Shown piece after piece: positions 31,747-41,203 of a stretch of 64,000 bases of DNA. Below the pieces are notes generated by a model that was not told the origin of the DNA, ran no database searches, and saw only the letters and a list, made by a program, of their open reading frames with translations. The position numbers and the translations under genes are program-made. The stretch comes from Corallococcus caeni (GTDB taxonomy: Bacteria; Myxococcota; Myxococcia; Myxococcales; Myxococcaceae). The DNA is taken from contig NZ_BTTW01000003.1 in the NCBI RefSeq assembly GCF_036245865.1, positions 62,001-126,000 of the forward strand, given 5' to 3'. The number at the start of each line of letters is the position of its first letter. The stretch's first letter is position 1.

Positions 31747-32445
31747 ATGACCTCCCTTGTCCAACCGGCGCGCGTCTTCGTGGACCCCCTTGGGGGAACG
31801 CGTACCGCCGTCGAGGCCCGGCGCTGGCTGTGGCCCCTCCTCATCCTCGCCTTCTGCGTCGCGGCCTCCGGTGTCGCCTACGCGCTGCGCTGGGACGCCG
31901 CCACCTCCGTGGTGAGCGCCCTCCCCACGGACTCCTCGGCGTCCAGCGTCTCCGAGTCCGACATCACCGAGCAGATCCAGACGGCGTCGCGCAAGGCGCT
32001 GGTGGGCGGCATCGCCAAGGGGCTCATCGTGATGCCCCTGATGGTGCTGCTGCTCGCGTGCATCCTCTGGGTCACGGCGTGGCTCTTCAACAAGCCCGCC
32101 GCCTTCGGGCAGCTGATGGCGGCCGCCGCGGTGGCGCTCTTGCCCATCGCGCTGTACCACCTCATCTACGCGGTGTGCGCGGGCTACCAGCACTCGCTCA
32201 CCGAACTGCGCGCGGAGCGGCTCGTGCCCTCCAGCCTGGCCCTGCTGGACGGGCTGTCGCCCAAGATGCAGCGCGTGCTCAAGGGCGCGGACTTCTTCAA
32301 CCTGTGGAGCGTGGGCCTGCTGGGCGTGGGCTTCTCCACCGCCACCGGGATGCGCCTGGGGCGCTCGCTCGTCCTCGTCGGGGTGCTCTACCTCATGTAT
32401 GTCGGCGTCTTCCTCATCGGGCTGCCGGCGGGAGGTGGCCAGTGA
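31747..32445 (+). CDS. YIP1-family multi-pass membrane protein
   Basis: 232 aa, about five hydrophobic segments (near residues 27-47, 95-117, 124-146, 190-205, 208-228). The segment TSLVQPARVFVDPLGGTRTAVEARRWLWPLLILAF followed by membrane helices resembles the YIP1/DUF1282-type fold seen at the head of many bacterial ABC-export operons. Function is unknown; it may assist assembly of the exporter. It is the first gene of the operon and shares a 4-nt GTGA overlap with the TolC gene. There is no obvious SD before ATG 31747. Confidence 0.75.
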   Translation: MTSLVQPARVFVDPLGGTRTAVEARRWLWPLLILAFCVAASGVAYALRWDAATSVVSALPTDSSASSVSESDITEQIQTASRKALVGGIAKGLIVMPLMVLLLACILWVTAWLFNKPAAFGQLMAAAAVALLPIALYHLIYAVCAGYQHSLTELRAERLVPSSLALLDGLSPKMQRVLKGADFFNLWSVGLLGVGFSTATGMRLGRSLVLVGVLYLMYVGVFLIGLPAGGGQ

Positions 32446-33767
32446 GCGGCTTCCTCGTCGTCGCGGCGCTTCTGACCGCCACCCCCATCACGCTGGAGGA
32501 GACGCGCCAGCTGGGCCGCAAGAACACCCAGGCGCTCCAGGCCGAACTGGACGTCGCCGTGGCCCGGGAGGACCAGCGCGTGGCGCGCTCCGGCCTCCTG
32601 CCCCAGGTGCAGCTCAACCTGGGCCCCAGCCTCAACTACCTGGGCCGCCGCCGGCAGGTCTTCAGCGTCCCCATCAGCGAGACGGAGACCGTCACGCGGG
32701 AGGTGGTGAGCTCCTCCAACACGGCGGACAGCTACTCCGCGTCCCTGGGCCTGTCGCAGGTCATCTACAACCGCGGCCTCTGGAAGCAGCTGGAGCAGGC
32801 GGGCGTCAACGTGGACGCCGTCCGCAACCAGTCCATCGAAGAGGCGGACACCTCCGAATTGGAGGCCATCCGCCGCTTCTTCAACCTCTTCCTGTCCCAG
32901 GCCACGCTGGACGTGCTCAACGCCACCGCGAAGCGCAGCGAGGAGCAGCTGGAGCGCGCGCGCGCCCTCTTCCAGGCGGGCCGCGTGGGCAAGGCCGAGG
33001 AGATCTCCGCCCAGGTCAACCTGGGCAACGACCGCATCAACATCGTGCAGCGCCAGAACCAGCTGGTGGCGGACCAGGTGCAGCTGGCCGTGTGGCTGGC
33101 GCGCCCCGGCACCGAGGCGATGCAGGCGGTGGATCCCGGCGTGCTCCAGCAGGAGCCCGCGCCCGCGCCCGCCCTGGATGACGCCATCAAGCAGGCCCGC
33201 GAGCACCGCGCCCTGCTCAAGGCGCTCCAGCAGCGCGTGCGCGTGGCGGAGCTCCAGCGCGCCATCGTGCAGGGGGACTACATCCCCCGCGTGGGCCTGT
33301 CCGCGCAGTACTCGCACACCAGCCAGGCCCCGGGCCCGTTCTTCAGCGAGCCCGGCTACGGCAACATCTTCTCGGGCGGGGTCAACCTGACGTGGGACCT
33401 GTTCAACGGTTTCAACACGCAGGCCCAGTCCGCGCGCGCCCAGGTGAACATCCGTAAGGCGGAGCTGACGTTCGCGCAGACGGCGCGCGAGCTGGAGGCG
33501 GAGGTCCGCCGCGCCCACCAGGTGCTGGATGGCCAGATTGCCTCCGCGAAGCTCGCGACGGCCAACCGCGCGGTCGCCCAGCAGGGCCTGGCGCTGGCGG
33601 AAGAGCGCTTCCGCGCGGGCGCCGGCTCCACGCTGGACGTGCGAGACGCGCAGCTCAAGCTGACCCAGGCGGAGCTGGTGTTGCTCCAGAGCCGCATTGA
33701 TGTCGAAATCGCCCGCTATGCCCTGTTCCGGGCCATGGGCACGCTGAACCCGGGAGACTCACAATGA
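32442..33767 (+). CDS. TolC-family outer-membrane efflux protein
   Basis: 441 aa from GTG 32442. A short signal (SGFLVVAALLTATP) is followed by two outer-membrane-efflux repeats with long periplasmic helices: LGRKNTQALQAELDVAVAREDQRVARSGLLPQVQLNLG, and in the second half AEERFRAGAGSTLDVRDAQLKLTQAELVLLQSRIDVEIARYAL, the classic TolC ending. It forms the trimeric duct through the outer membrane for the adaptor and ABC genes that follow. It overlaps the preceding stop (GTGA) and the following start (ATGA) by four bases each. Confidence 0.93.
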   Translation: MSGFLVVAALLTATPITLEETRQLGRKNTQALQAELDVAVAREDQRVARSGLLPQVQLNLGPSLNYLGRRRQVFSVPISETETVTREVVSSSNTADSYSASLGLSQVIYNRGLWKQLEQAGVNVDAVRNQSIEEADTSELEAIRRFFNLFLSQATLDVLNATAKRSEEQLERARALFQAGRVGKAEEISAQVNLGNDRINIVQRQNQLVADQVQLAVWLARPGTEAMQAVDPGVLQQEPAPAPALDDAIKQAREHRALLKALQQRVRVAELQRAIVQGDYIPRVGLSAQYSHTSQAPGPFFSEPGYGNIFSGGVNLTWDLFNGFNTQAQSARAQVNIRKAELTFAQTARELEAEVRRAHQVLDGQIASAKLATANRAVAQQGLALAEERFRAGAGSTLDVRDAQLKLTQAELVLLQSRIDVEIARYALFRAMGTLNPGDSQ

Positions 33768-35017
33768 CGTGGTGGAAGGCGGCAATCGCCGGCGCGCTGT
33801 TGCTTGGAGCGGTGGCCATCACCGTGGGCGGCCTGCGTGACCGGCCCCCCCCGACGCAGGAAGTCCAGATGGCCAAGGCCCGCAAGGGCACCATCACCCG
33901 CACCATCACCGGTGCGGGCAAGGTGCAGGCGGCCACCACCGTGAAGATCTCCTCCAACCTGTCCGGCGACCTCATCGCCCTCAAGGTGAAGGACGGCGAC
34001 GCCATCACCAAGGGGCAGGTGCTGGGGCAGATCGACAAGCGCTACTACGAGGCGGCCGTGAAGCAGGCCACCGCGTCCCGCGACGCGGCCCGCGCCGAGG
34101 TCCAGGTGTCGGAGGTGGACGCCGCGCGCCAGCGCGCGGAGCTGGCCCGCGTGAAGGGGCTCGCGGAGAAGGGGCTCGCGTCCGCCGCGGAGGTGGAGCA
34201 GTCCCAGGCCGTGACGGACACCGCCGAGGCGCGCCTGGGCGCCGCCAGGCAGCGCGTGGCCCAGAGCAACGCCGTGCTGGAGCAGGCGACGACGGACCTG
34301 GCGCGCACCACGCTCCTGTCCCCCATCGACGGCAACGTCATCGAGCTGTCGCGTGAAGTGGGCGAGCGCGTGCGCGGCTCCGACTTCTCCGAGGACGTGG
34401 TGATGACCATCGCCGCGCTCAACCAGATGGAGGTGAAGTTCGAGGTGGGTGAGCACGAGGTGGTCCACCTGAAGTACGGCCAGCCCGCGGAGGTGACGCT
34501 GGACGCGCTGGAGGGCCAGTCCTTCACCGGCACCGTGGTGGAGATCGCCCAGAAGGCCACCATCAAGAACCCGGGCACGGAGGCCGAGGTGACGAGCTTC
34601 CCCATCACCGTCGCCCTGGACGCGCGCCCGCCGGGCGTGCTCCCCGGCATGAGCGCCGAGGCGCGCATCAGCGCGGAGACGCACGAGGACGCGGTGCTCG
34701 TGCCCATCCAGGCCGTCACGGTGCGCTCCGAGCGCACGCTGCCGGACTACCAGGCGCCCGTGGAGGGCACCTCCCTCACCGCCAAGCGCCGCACGGAGAC
34801 GCTGGCCAAGGTCGTCTTCGTGGTGGACAGCGACAACAAGGCCCAGGTGCGCCGCGTGCGCACCGGCATCGCCTCCGACACGGAGCTGGAGGTGCTCGAG
34901 GGCCTCCAGGTCGGTGACCGCGTGGTGGAGGGCCCCTACCGCACGCTGTCCAAGGAGCTGTCCCACGGGGACGCGGTGCGCGAGCCGGAGAAGGCCGCGG
35001 CGAAGGGCAAGTCGTGA
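33764..35017 (+). CDS. MacA-like periplasmic adaptor (RND/HlyD family)
   Basis: 417 aa. One N-terminal membrane anchor (about 5-22, [19 protein letters not shown]), then a barrel-sandwich hybrid: [38 protein letters not shown] in the first half, a hairpin of coiled helices (about 85-180, with repeated [19 protein letters not shown]) and [22 protein letters not shown] closing the lipoyl-like motif. A beta-barrel and membrane-proximal domain complete it. It bridges the inner-membrane ABC complex and TolC. Starts and stops overlap the neighbours by four bases. Confidence 0.93.
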   Translation: MTWWKAAIAGALLLGAVAITVGGLRDRPPPTQEVQMAKARKGTITRTITGAGKVQAATTVKISSNLSGDLIALKVKDGDAITKGQVLGQIDKRYYEAAVKQATASRDAARAEVQVSEVDAARQRAELARVKGLAEKGLASAAEVEQSQAVTDTAEARLGAARQRVAQSNAVLEQATTDLARTTLLSPIDGNVIELSREVGERVRGSDFSEDVVMTIAALNQMEVKFEVGEHEVVHLKYGQPAEVTLDALEGQSFTGTVVEIAQKATIKNPGTEAEVTSFPITVALDARPPGVLPGMSAEARISAETHEDAVLVPIQAVTVRSERTLPDYQAPVEGTSLTAKRRTETLAKVVFVVDSDNKAQVRRVRTGIASDTELEVLEGLQVGDRVVEGPYRTLSKELSHGDAVREPEKAAAKGKS

Positions 35018-35772
35018 CGCCAACCCCTGCACCGGACGCGGGCCCCCTCATCCAGGTGGAGGGGCTCACGCGGGCCTTCTTCGTGGGCGGTGAGGAGGTG
35101 CGCGCGCTGCGCGGCGTCTCCTTTGGCATCCAGCGGGGGGAGTGGGTGGCCATCATCGGCCAGTCCGGCTCCGGCAAGAGCACGCTCATGAACGTGCTGG
35201 GCTGCCTGGATACGCCCACGAGCGGCCGCTACATGCTCAACGGCAAGGACGTGTCGCGCATGGACGACGACGACCTGGCCGTCATCCGCAACGTGGAGAT
35301 CGGCTTCATCTTCCAGACGTTCCAGCTGCTCCCCCGGGAGACGGCGCTCGCCAACGTGGAGTTGCCGCTGGTGTACCGGGGCATGGGCGCGAAGGAGCGG
35401 CGCGAGCGCGCGAAGGCGGCGCTGGACAAGGTGCAGCTCACGCACCGCATGCACCACCGGCCCAACGAGCTGTCGGGCGGTCAGCGCCAGCGCGTCGCCA
35501 TCGCGCGGGCGCTGGTGTCGGAGCCGTCCATGCTCCTGGCGGACGAGCCCACGGGCAACCTGGACTCGGCCACCGGCGAGGAGATCGTCAAGCTCTTCGA
35601 GCAGCTGCACCGGGCGGGGCACACGCTGGTGCTCGTCACGCACGAGCCCAAGCTGGCCGCGCGCTGTCCCCGGGCCATCCGGTTGAGCGACGGTGAGATT
35701 GTCGCGGACGGGCCGGGGCCGGAGGTGGCGCTGGGGGTGCACGGGGTGGCGCCGCAGGCGGGCACGGCATGA
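35014..35772 (+). CDS. MacB/LolD-type ABC exporter ATPase
   Basis: 252 aa. Walker [10 protein letters not shown], signature [15 protein letters not shown], Walker [12 protein letters not shown] and the switch His in LVTHEP. The sequence after Walker A ([23 protein letters not shown]) is diagnostic of the MacB/LolD subgroup. In canonical MacB the ATPase is fused to its permease; here it is separate and pairs with two FtsX-type permeases downstream. GTG 35014 overlaps the adaptor stop (GTGA). Confidence 0.94.
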   Translation: MTPTPAPDAGPLIQVEGLTRAFFVGGEEVRALRGVSFGIQRGEWVAIIGQSGSGKSTLMNVLGCLDTPTSGRYMLNGKDVSRMDDDDLAVIRNVEIGFIFQTFQLLPRETALANVELPLVYRGMGAKERRERAKAALDKVQLTHRMHHRPNELSGGQRQRVAIARALVSEPSMLLADEPTGNLDSATGEEIVKLFEQLHRAGHTLVLVTHEPKLAARCPRAIRLSDGEIVADGPGPEVALGVHGVAPQAGTA

Positions 35773-37007
35773 AGTTCCAGCAGGGTTTCCGCGTGGACGT
35801 GCTGGAGGGGGCCCGCATCGCGGTGTTCTCCCTCCGGGCGAACCGGATGCGCACGGTGCTCACGACGCTGGGCATCGGCATCGGCGTGGCGACGCTGCTG
35901 GCCATCGTCGGCATCATCCAGGGGCTCAACTCGTCGTTCGAGAAGCAGCTGGCCACCCTGGGGGCGAACACGATCTTCATCTCCAAGTACCCCTGGATGA
36001 TCAAGGGCAACTGGTGGATGTACCGCAACCGGAAGAACTTCACGCTGGAGCAGGTGGCGCAGCTGCGCGCCCAGGCGGACTTCATCACCGCCATCTCCCC
36101 GGCGGTGCTGCGCTCGTCCGACGTGTCCCACGGCGGCCTCCAGGTCTCCAACGTGCGCATCAACGGCGTGTGGAGTGACTACCTGGCCATCGGTAACTAC
36201 GAGGTGGTGTCCGGCCGGTTCCTCACCCGCGCGGACGAAGAGGTGAACCGGCCGGTGGCGGTGCTGGGCGCGGACGTGGCCGCGACGCTCTTTCCCAGCG
36301 TCAGTCCGCTGGGGCAGACGGTGCGCATCGACGGGCGGCCCTTCCAGGTGGTGGGCACGCTGGGGCGCAAGGGGAAGGTGGTGGCGGAGAACATGGACAT
36401 GTCCGTGTTCATGCCCTTCAAGACCTTCAACGCCAGCTTCGGCAAGGGGCGGCCCATGCAGATCGCCATCGCCGTGGCGGACGCGGGCCAGATGGCGAAG
36501 GTGGAGGACCAGCTGGTGGGCATCATGCGGCGCGTGCGCGCGACGCCGCCGGGCCAGGGGGACGACTTCAACATCAACCGGACGGACTCGCTCGCGGCGA
36601 CCTACGAGCAGCTCACCGGCGCGCTCTACGCGGTGGCCACGGGCGTGGGGCTCATCACCCTGCTGGTGGGTGGCATCGGCATCATGAACATCATGCTGGT
36701 GTCGGTGCGCGAAAGGACGCGGGAGATTGGCGTCCGGCGGGCGCTGGGCGCGCGGCAGCGCACCATCGTGCTCCAGTTCCTGATGGAGGCCTCCAGCGTG
36801 TCCGCGGTGGGCGGCCTTCTGGGGACGGTGGTGGGGCTGGGCACGGCGAAGGTCGTGTCGCTGGTGACGCCGCTGGCGGCGGACGTGCGGCCCGGCACCG
36901 TGGTGGGCGGGGTGGCGTTCGCGGCGCTGGTGGGCCTGCTGTTCGGCATCTGGCCGGCCGCGCGAGCCGCGAAGCTGGACCCGGTGGAAGCGCTCCGCTA
37001 CGAATAG
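35769..37007 (+). CDS. FtsX/MacB-type permease (first copy)
   Basis: 412 aa. One N-terminal membrane helix ([15 protein letters not shown]) is followed by a large periplasmic MacB_PCD domain (about 65-270) and a C-terminal FtsX domain with three membrane segments. The motif [27 protein letters not shown] is the coupling helix of the MacB family. The tail DPVEALRYE is typical. It transmits ATP-driven motion to the periplasm (mechanotransmission), not classic pore transport. Starts in an ATGA overlap with the ATPase stop; followed 4 bp later by a homologous permease. Confidence 0.93.
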   Translation: MKFQQGFRVDVLEGARIAVFSLRANRMRTVLTTLGIGIGVATLLAIVGIIQGLNSSFEKQLATLGANTIFISKYPWMIKGNWWMYRNRKNFTLEQVAQLRAQADFITAISPAVLRSSDVSHGGLQVSNVRINGVWSDYLAIGNYEVVSGRFLTRADEEVNRPVAVLGADVAATLFPSVSPLGQTVRIDGRPFQVVGTLGRKGKVVAENMDMSVFMPFKTFNASFGKGRPMQIAIAVADAGQMAKVEDQLVGIMRRVRATPPGQGDDFNINRTDSLAATYEQLTGALYAVATGVGLITLLVGGIGIMNIMLVSVRERTREIGVRRALGARQRTIVLQFLMEASSVSAVGGLLGTVVGLGTAKVVSLVTPLAADVRPGTVVGGVAFAALVGLLFGIWPAARAAKLDPVEALRYE

Positions 37008-37011
37008 CGCG

Positions 37012-38241
37012 ATGCGTGCCTTCCTGGACAACCTGCGGCTGTCGGTGGGCACCTTCCTGGGCAACCCGCTCCGCTCGCTCCTGACGCTGGTGGGCATCGT
37101 CATCGGCGTGGCCACCGTCATCACGATGATGGCGCTGATTGAAGGCCTGCGCGAACAGGTGAACAAGAACCTGGGCAGCCTGGGCGCGCACACCTTCGAG
37201 GTGACGAAGTGGCCCACGGGCTTCGGCCGCATCAACTGGGCGAAGTACGCCAAGCGCAAGGACCTGCTCGGCGACGACGTGCGCGCCATCGTGGAGTCCT
37301 GTCCTTCAGTGGGCGCGGCTACGCCCGTGGCCCAGGAGTGGGGCAAGAAGCTGACCACCGCGTTCCGGGAGACACCGCCTTCGGTGAGCGTCCTGGGCAC
37401 GGAGCCCACGTACCTGGAGACGAGCGGCGTCGTCGTGTCGACCGGCCGCTTCTTCAACGAGACGGAGACGCTGGACGGCCGCCCGGTGATGGTCATTGGC
37501 GTGGACCTGGCGGACACGCTCTTCCCGGGCATGAATCCGGTGGGCTCCGAGGTGCGGCTGCAGGGCCGGCCGTTCCAGGTGATTGGCGTGCTGCAGAAGC
37601 GCGGCAGCGTCATGGGGATGGCCAGCCAGGACAACCAGGCCATCCTGCCCATGCGCGCCTTCCAGCAGTTCTACGGCAAGAACCGCTCGGTGGAGATCGA
37701 CATCCAGGCGCGCGACGGCGCCGTGTTCCAGAAGGCGCAGGACGAGGTGGTGAACCTGATGCGCCGCCGCCGGGGGCTCACGCCCCAGGACGCGAACGAC
37801 TTCGAGCTGCACACCAACGAGTCCATGACGGCGTCCTTCAACGAGCTGTCCCAGGTCATCGCGCTCGCGGGCGTGGGGGTGTGCCTCCTGTCGCTGGTGG
37901 TGGGCGGCATCGGCATCCTGAACATCATGCTGATGTCGGTGACGGAGCGGACGCGGGAGATTGGCATCCGCAAGGCGCTGGGCGCGCGCCGCCGCCGCAT
38001 CCTGGGCCAGTTCGCGACGGAGGCGGTGATGCTGTCGCTGGTGGGCGGGATGCTGGGGCTGGGGCTGGGCTTCGGGTTCGTCTTCCTGGGCAAGTGGGTG
38101 CTGCTGTTCCCCATGAGCGTGCCCGCGTGGGCCGTGGCGCTGTCGCTGGGCATGAGCTGCGGCGTCGGGCTTCTCTTCGGCATCTACCCGGCGTCGCGCG
38201 CTGCGCGGTTGGATCCGGTGGAGGCGATGCGCGCGGAGTAG
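37012..38241 (+). CDS. FtsX/MacB-type permease (second copy)
   Basis: 409 aa. Same architecture as the preceding gene: membrane helix with GVATVITMMALIEGL, periplasmic core, then IGILNIMLMSVTERTREIGIRKALGARRRR and a DPVEAMRAE tail. The two permeases are paralogues and probably form a heterodimer on one ATPase dimer, a common variant of split MacB systems. It is the last gene of the exporter operon; the next gene is 22 bp downstream but functionally unrelated. Confidence 0.93.
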   Translation: MRAFLDNLRLSVGTFLGNPLRSLLTLVGIVIGVATVITMMALIEGLREQVNKNLGSLGAHTFEVTKWPTGFGRINWAKYAKRKDLLGDDVRAIVESCPSVGAATPVAQEWGKKLTTAFRETPPSVSVLGTEPTYLETSGVVVSTGRFFNETETLDGRPVMVIGVDLADTLFPGMNPVGSEVRLQGRPFQVIGVLQKRGSVMGMASQDNQAILPMRAFQQFYGKNRSVEIDIQARDGAVFQKAQDEVVNLMRRRRGLTPQDANDFELHTNESMTASFNELSQVIALAGVGVCLLSLVVGGIGILNIMLMSVTERTREIGIRKALGARRRRILGQFATEAVMLSLVGGMLGLGLGFGFVFLGKWVLLFPMSVPAWAVALSLGMSCGVGLLFGIYPASRAARLDPVEAMRAE

Positions 38242-38263
38242 GCGCTCCGCGTGCGCGTGCCCT

Positions 38264-38293
38264 ATGTCCATGTCCATGTCCATGTCCATGTCC
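38264..38293 (+). repeat. Hexanucleotide repeat (ATGTCC)x5 at a gene start
   Basis: Five perfect copies encode Met-Ser x5 and each offers an in-frame ATG. Slippage would change the number of start codons without shifting the frame. Confidence 0.9.
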
Positions 38294-38860
38294 TACGTCA
38301 CCTTGCCGCTGCCCGCCGTTCCCGCGCCGCACCGGGTGCGCCTCTTCACTCCCGACGACATGGACGGGGTGATCGCGCTGTACTCGCATCCCGAGGTGGC
38401 GCGGAGCCTCAACTTCACGGTGCCCGTGCTCCGGGAGACGCTGCAAACGAAGCTGACCGGCGACCTGGAGGCGATGCGCCAGGGCAAGGGCATCCGGTGG
38501 GTGCTGTCGCGGGAGGAAGACCCGACGCCCCTGGGCTACCTGACCCTCTTCAACTGGAGCCAGAAGGACCGCCGCGCGGAGGTGGGCTACATGGTCGCGC
38601 GCGCGCTGTGGGGCCAGGGCGTGATGACGGGCGTCCTGCCCGCGTTGATCCGCTTCGGCTTCGAACACCTGAACCTGCACCGCATCGAAGGCATGGTGAA
38701 CGCGCGCAACAGCGCGTCGTCCAAGGCGCTGTTGCGCGCGGGCTTCCAGCAGGAGGGCGTGCTGCGCGGCTATCAGGCCGACGGGAACGGCGGCGGCTTC
38801 AACGACATGCTCCTGCTGGCGCTGCTCGAGGACGCCTGGCGCGCGTCCGTGGCGAAGTAG
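38264..38860 (+). CDS. GNAT acetyltransferase, RimJ/RimL-like
   Basis: 198 aa if the first ATG is used; starts at 38270, 38276, 38282 and 38288 are equally in frame. The GNAT fold shows VRLFTPDDMDGVIALYSHPEV, GYLTLFNWSQKDRRAEVGYMVARALWGQGVMTGVLPALIRFGFEHLNLHRIEGMVNARNSASSKALLRAGFQQEGVLRGY, which is the RimJ/RimL-type acetyl-CoA binding and Asn-Ser-Lys region. It probably acetylates a protein N-terminus or a small amine. No SD is evident before the repeat. It lies between the exporter operon and a convergent peptidase gene. Confidence 0.88.
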   Translation: MSMSMSMSMSYVTLPLPAVPAPHRVRLFTPDDMDGVIALYSHPEVARSLNFTVPVLRETLQTKLTGDLEAMRQGKGIRWVLSREEDPTPLGYLTLFNWSQKDRRAEVGYMVARALWGQGVMTGVLPALIRFGFEHLNLHRIEGMVNARNSASSKALLRAGFQQEGVLRGYQADGNGGGFNDMLLLALLEDAWRASVAK

Positions 38861-38870
38861 GCCGAGCGCC

Positions 38871-40775
38871 TCACGGCAGGTCGCGCGCGAACTGTTCGCG
38901 GTAGCGGACCTGGAGCGGCTTCAGCTGACGGGTGCCCCGGTACTCGCGGGCGAGCAGGTGCCAGGCCTCCGTGCGCGACGGCTCCAGGGCGATGACGCGC
39001 TCCAGGTGCTTGCGTGCACGCGCATGCGCCCGCGTGTTCGTCGCCAGCACGCCGAGCAGCAGGTGGGCCTGCACCGCATCCTCCCGGAACGCGAGCACGC
39101 GCTCGCAGGAGGTCCGCGCGGAGCCCAGCCGCCCCTGGAGCAGGTACAGCTCACATTGCAGGAGCGTGACGGACGGGCTCGCCGGGAACGCCTGCGCCAG
39201 CGCGGCGATGCGTTCACGCGCGGGGCCCGAGGAGCCCGCATGCAGCAGCGCCTCGACGTCGGACACCGCTCGCACCAGCGGCCCTTCGCGCGCGGGCTCC
39301 AGGGCAGGGGAGGTGCCCGCTCCGCTCCTGGCCGGCAGCGCCACCTGGCGTCTCAGCCGGGCCGCCTGTTCCATGACTGCCGCTGACGCCGCGAGCCCCG
39401 GCGCCCGGGCCGCCGTCTCCTCCGCCCACGTCACGCAGTGGGCGCGCAGGAAGAGGGCCGCCAGGTCCGCCCACTGCGCGGGCTCGCCGCCTTCCGTCCG
39501 GGCCTCCAGGTTCCTCCTGGCCGCCACCAGGCTGTCTTGCGCCTCGTCGAAGCGGCCCGCGTGCAGGTGCAGCAGCGCGACGTTCATGCGCAGGGAGGGC
39601 TCGTCGGGGAACCGCGCGATGGCGCGCTCGCAGCGCTCACGTGTGGCGTCCAGCCCCGGCGTGAGGTGCACCGCGAGGTAGCACGCCAGCAACTGCACGC
39701 GTTCGTCGTGGGGATGCCGCACGGCCAGCGGCTCCAGGGCCTTCGCGGCGACTTCCGGCCGGCCCGCCTTCTCCAGCGCGATGACCTCCGCCAGCCGCTG
39801 CCGCTCCAGCGGCGACAGCGAACGGGGTGTGCCCTCCGGCCCCAACACCACGCCGGAGGCGCGGACCCGCTCCGTCCACTCCAGGAGGAAGTCCCGTTCA
39901 GGCCCCTCCCACGCCGGGCCGCTCATGGCCTCCACCACCCCACGCAGCTCGCGAGCCCAGGCCTTCTGCGCCTCCAGCTCCACGCGCGCCCCGGGCAGGT
40001 GCCGGAGCCCCGCGCCCAGCAACGCGAGCGTCCGCGCGTCGAACCCCGTCTGGCCCACGTCGTACTTCGGCGACATCCATCCACGCCCATCGCGCACGTG
40101 CGGCGCGCCCAACGTGTGCGCCCACTCGTGCAGCAGGACCGCCACCTCCAGCCGCTGCCGCGCGCCCACCGGCAGCCCCCCGCCCGGTCCGCGCAGCACG
40201 CAGTGACGCCCCAGCACGCGCGCGAAGCCCAGCTCGTGCTGGGCGCCGTCGAAGGACACCGGCGCCGCCACCAGCCCGATGACCAGGTCCACGTCCTCGC
40301 CCGCGTCCACCGCCTCCAGTTCCCCCAGCACCGGCTCCAGCGGGCCTTCGGAGCCGCGCCGGTCCCAGGCCCGCGCGGCTTCCAGCTCGAACGTCACGCC
40401 CAGGGGGCCGCGCACCGCGTCGCTCGCGCGCTGGAGCCACGCCTCGAAGGCCCGCTCCCAATGGAGGACCCGCGCCCGGTGGTCCACGTCCGCGTACACG
40501 CGCACCCGCAGCACGCGCGCGGCCGGGGCAGGGGATGAGGTCGGTGAAGGTGGGATCCTCGCCAGCGGGCCGTCACGCGGCGCGGCGGGGGCGGCGCAGC
40601 CCGGCCCCAGGAGGCCAAGGATGGGGATGAGGAGCAGGACCGCCCCGAACCAGCCTGGCTTCCGCGGGGACCCGGGAATCACGGACAGGACCTGGAGGGT
40701 AGCGGGGGAAACGAGAGGGCCCGACCGGGCAGGGGAGGCGGTGGGCCTCTCGAAGGGGGCCTCCACCGCCATCAC
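38871..40775 (-). CDS. Lipoprotein with metzincin zinc motif and TPR repeats
   Basis: 634 aa. A hydrophobic segment (GAVLLLIPILGLLGPGC, Cys60) precedes a Pro-rich linker. The catalytic-type motif HEWAHTLGAPH (216-226) fits HExxHxxGxxH of metzincins, and WMSPKYD (233-239) provides the Met-turn. From about residue 320 to the end are TPR-like repeats (ALEPLAVRHPHDERVQLLACYLAV, ARKHLERVIALEPSRTEAWHLLAREY). I recognise no described family with this order. The long pre-signal region suggests the true start may be GTG 40682 (604 codons including stop), which would give a normal signal. It is convergent with the GNAT gene. Confidence 0.72.
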   Translation of the reverse strand: MMAVEAPFERPTASPARSGPLVSPATLQVLSVIPGSPRKPGWFGAVLLLIPILGLLGPGCAAPAAPRDGPLARIPPSPTSSPAPAARVLRVRVYADVDHRARVLHWERAFEAWLQRASDAVRGPLGVTFELEAARAWDRRGSEGPLEPVLGELEAVDAGEDVDLVIGLVAAPVSFDGAQHELGFARVLGRHCVLRGPGGGLPVGARQRLEVAVLLHEWAHTLGAPHVRDGRGWMSPKYDVGQTGFDARTLALLGAGLRHLPGARVELEAQKAWARELRGVVEAMSGPAWEGPERDFLLEWTERVRASGVVLGPEGTPRSLSPLERQRLAEVIALEKAGRPEVAAKALEPLAVRHPHDERVQLLACYLAVHLTPGLDATRERCERAIARFPDEPSLRMNVALLHLHAGRFDEAQDSLVAARRNLEARTEGGEPAQWADLAALFLRAHCVTWAEETAARAPGLAASAAVMEQAARLRRQVALPARSGAGTSPALEPAREGPLVRAVSDVEALLHAGSSGPARERIAALAQAFPASPSVTLLQCELYLLQGRLGSARTSCERVLAFREDAVQAHLLLGVLATNTRAHARARKHLERVIALEPSRTEAWHLLAREYRGTRQLKPLQVRYREQFARDLP

Positions 40776-40789
40776 TCCTGGGACTCACA

Positions 40790-41203
40790 TCAGGCCGCGG
40801 CGTCCTCTTCCTTCGAAGGCTCCGTGGCGTTCGTGATCCAATCGATCGCCTTGTGCTCCCAGTCCGTGTCCTTGGACGCGTCGATGTAGCGCTCCCACTC
40901 GTACACGCCGCTCTGCTTGGCCATGCGCACCATCATCAGGCGCGCCACGGTGCTGTCGAGCACCACCGCCGAGCGCACCATGCCGTTCTGCCGGAGCCAT
41001 CCCATCGCGTTCTTGATGATCTCCTGGGTCTCCGGCGGGTTCGCCTTCTGGCTGCGGATGTCCACCATCAGCCCGAAGGGGCGCCCCCGCTTCACACCCA
41101 CCTTGGTACGAAGGTCTTCGAACCAGACCTTGGCCTCGGCAGGGGTGATGTAGCCGGGCGCATTGATCCGGAAGCCGTACTCCGTCCGCAGATTCTCAGC
41201 CAT
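40790..41203 (-). CDS. SpoIIAA-like / STAS-related small protein
   Basis: 137 aa from ATG 41203. The pattern GRPFGLMVDIRSQKANPPETQEIIKNAMGWLRQNGMVRSAVVLDSTVARLMMVRMAKQSGVYEWERYIDASKDTDWEHKAIDWI resembles SpoIIAA-like (STAS-related) domains: alternating strands and helices with a conserved strand-turn before the first helix. The function is unknown. The C-terminus is acidic (EPSKEEDAAA). A start at 41320 is rejected because the extra residues lack protein character and GTGGGGG precedes ATG 41203. It is separated by 14 bp from the lipoprotein gene and is likely co-transcribed with it. Confidence 0.6.
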   Translation of the reverse strand: MAENLRTEYGFRINAPGYITPAEAKVWFEDLRTKVGVKRGRPFGLMVDIRSQKANPPETQEIIKNAMGWLRQNGMVRSAVVLDSTVARLMMVRMAKQSGVYEWERYIDASKDTDWEHKAIDWITNATEPSKEEDAAA

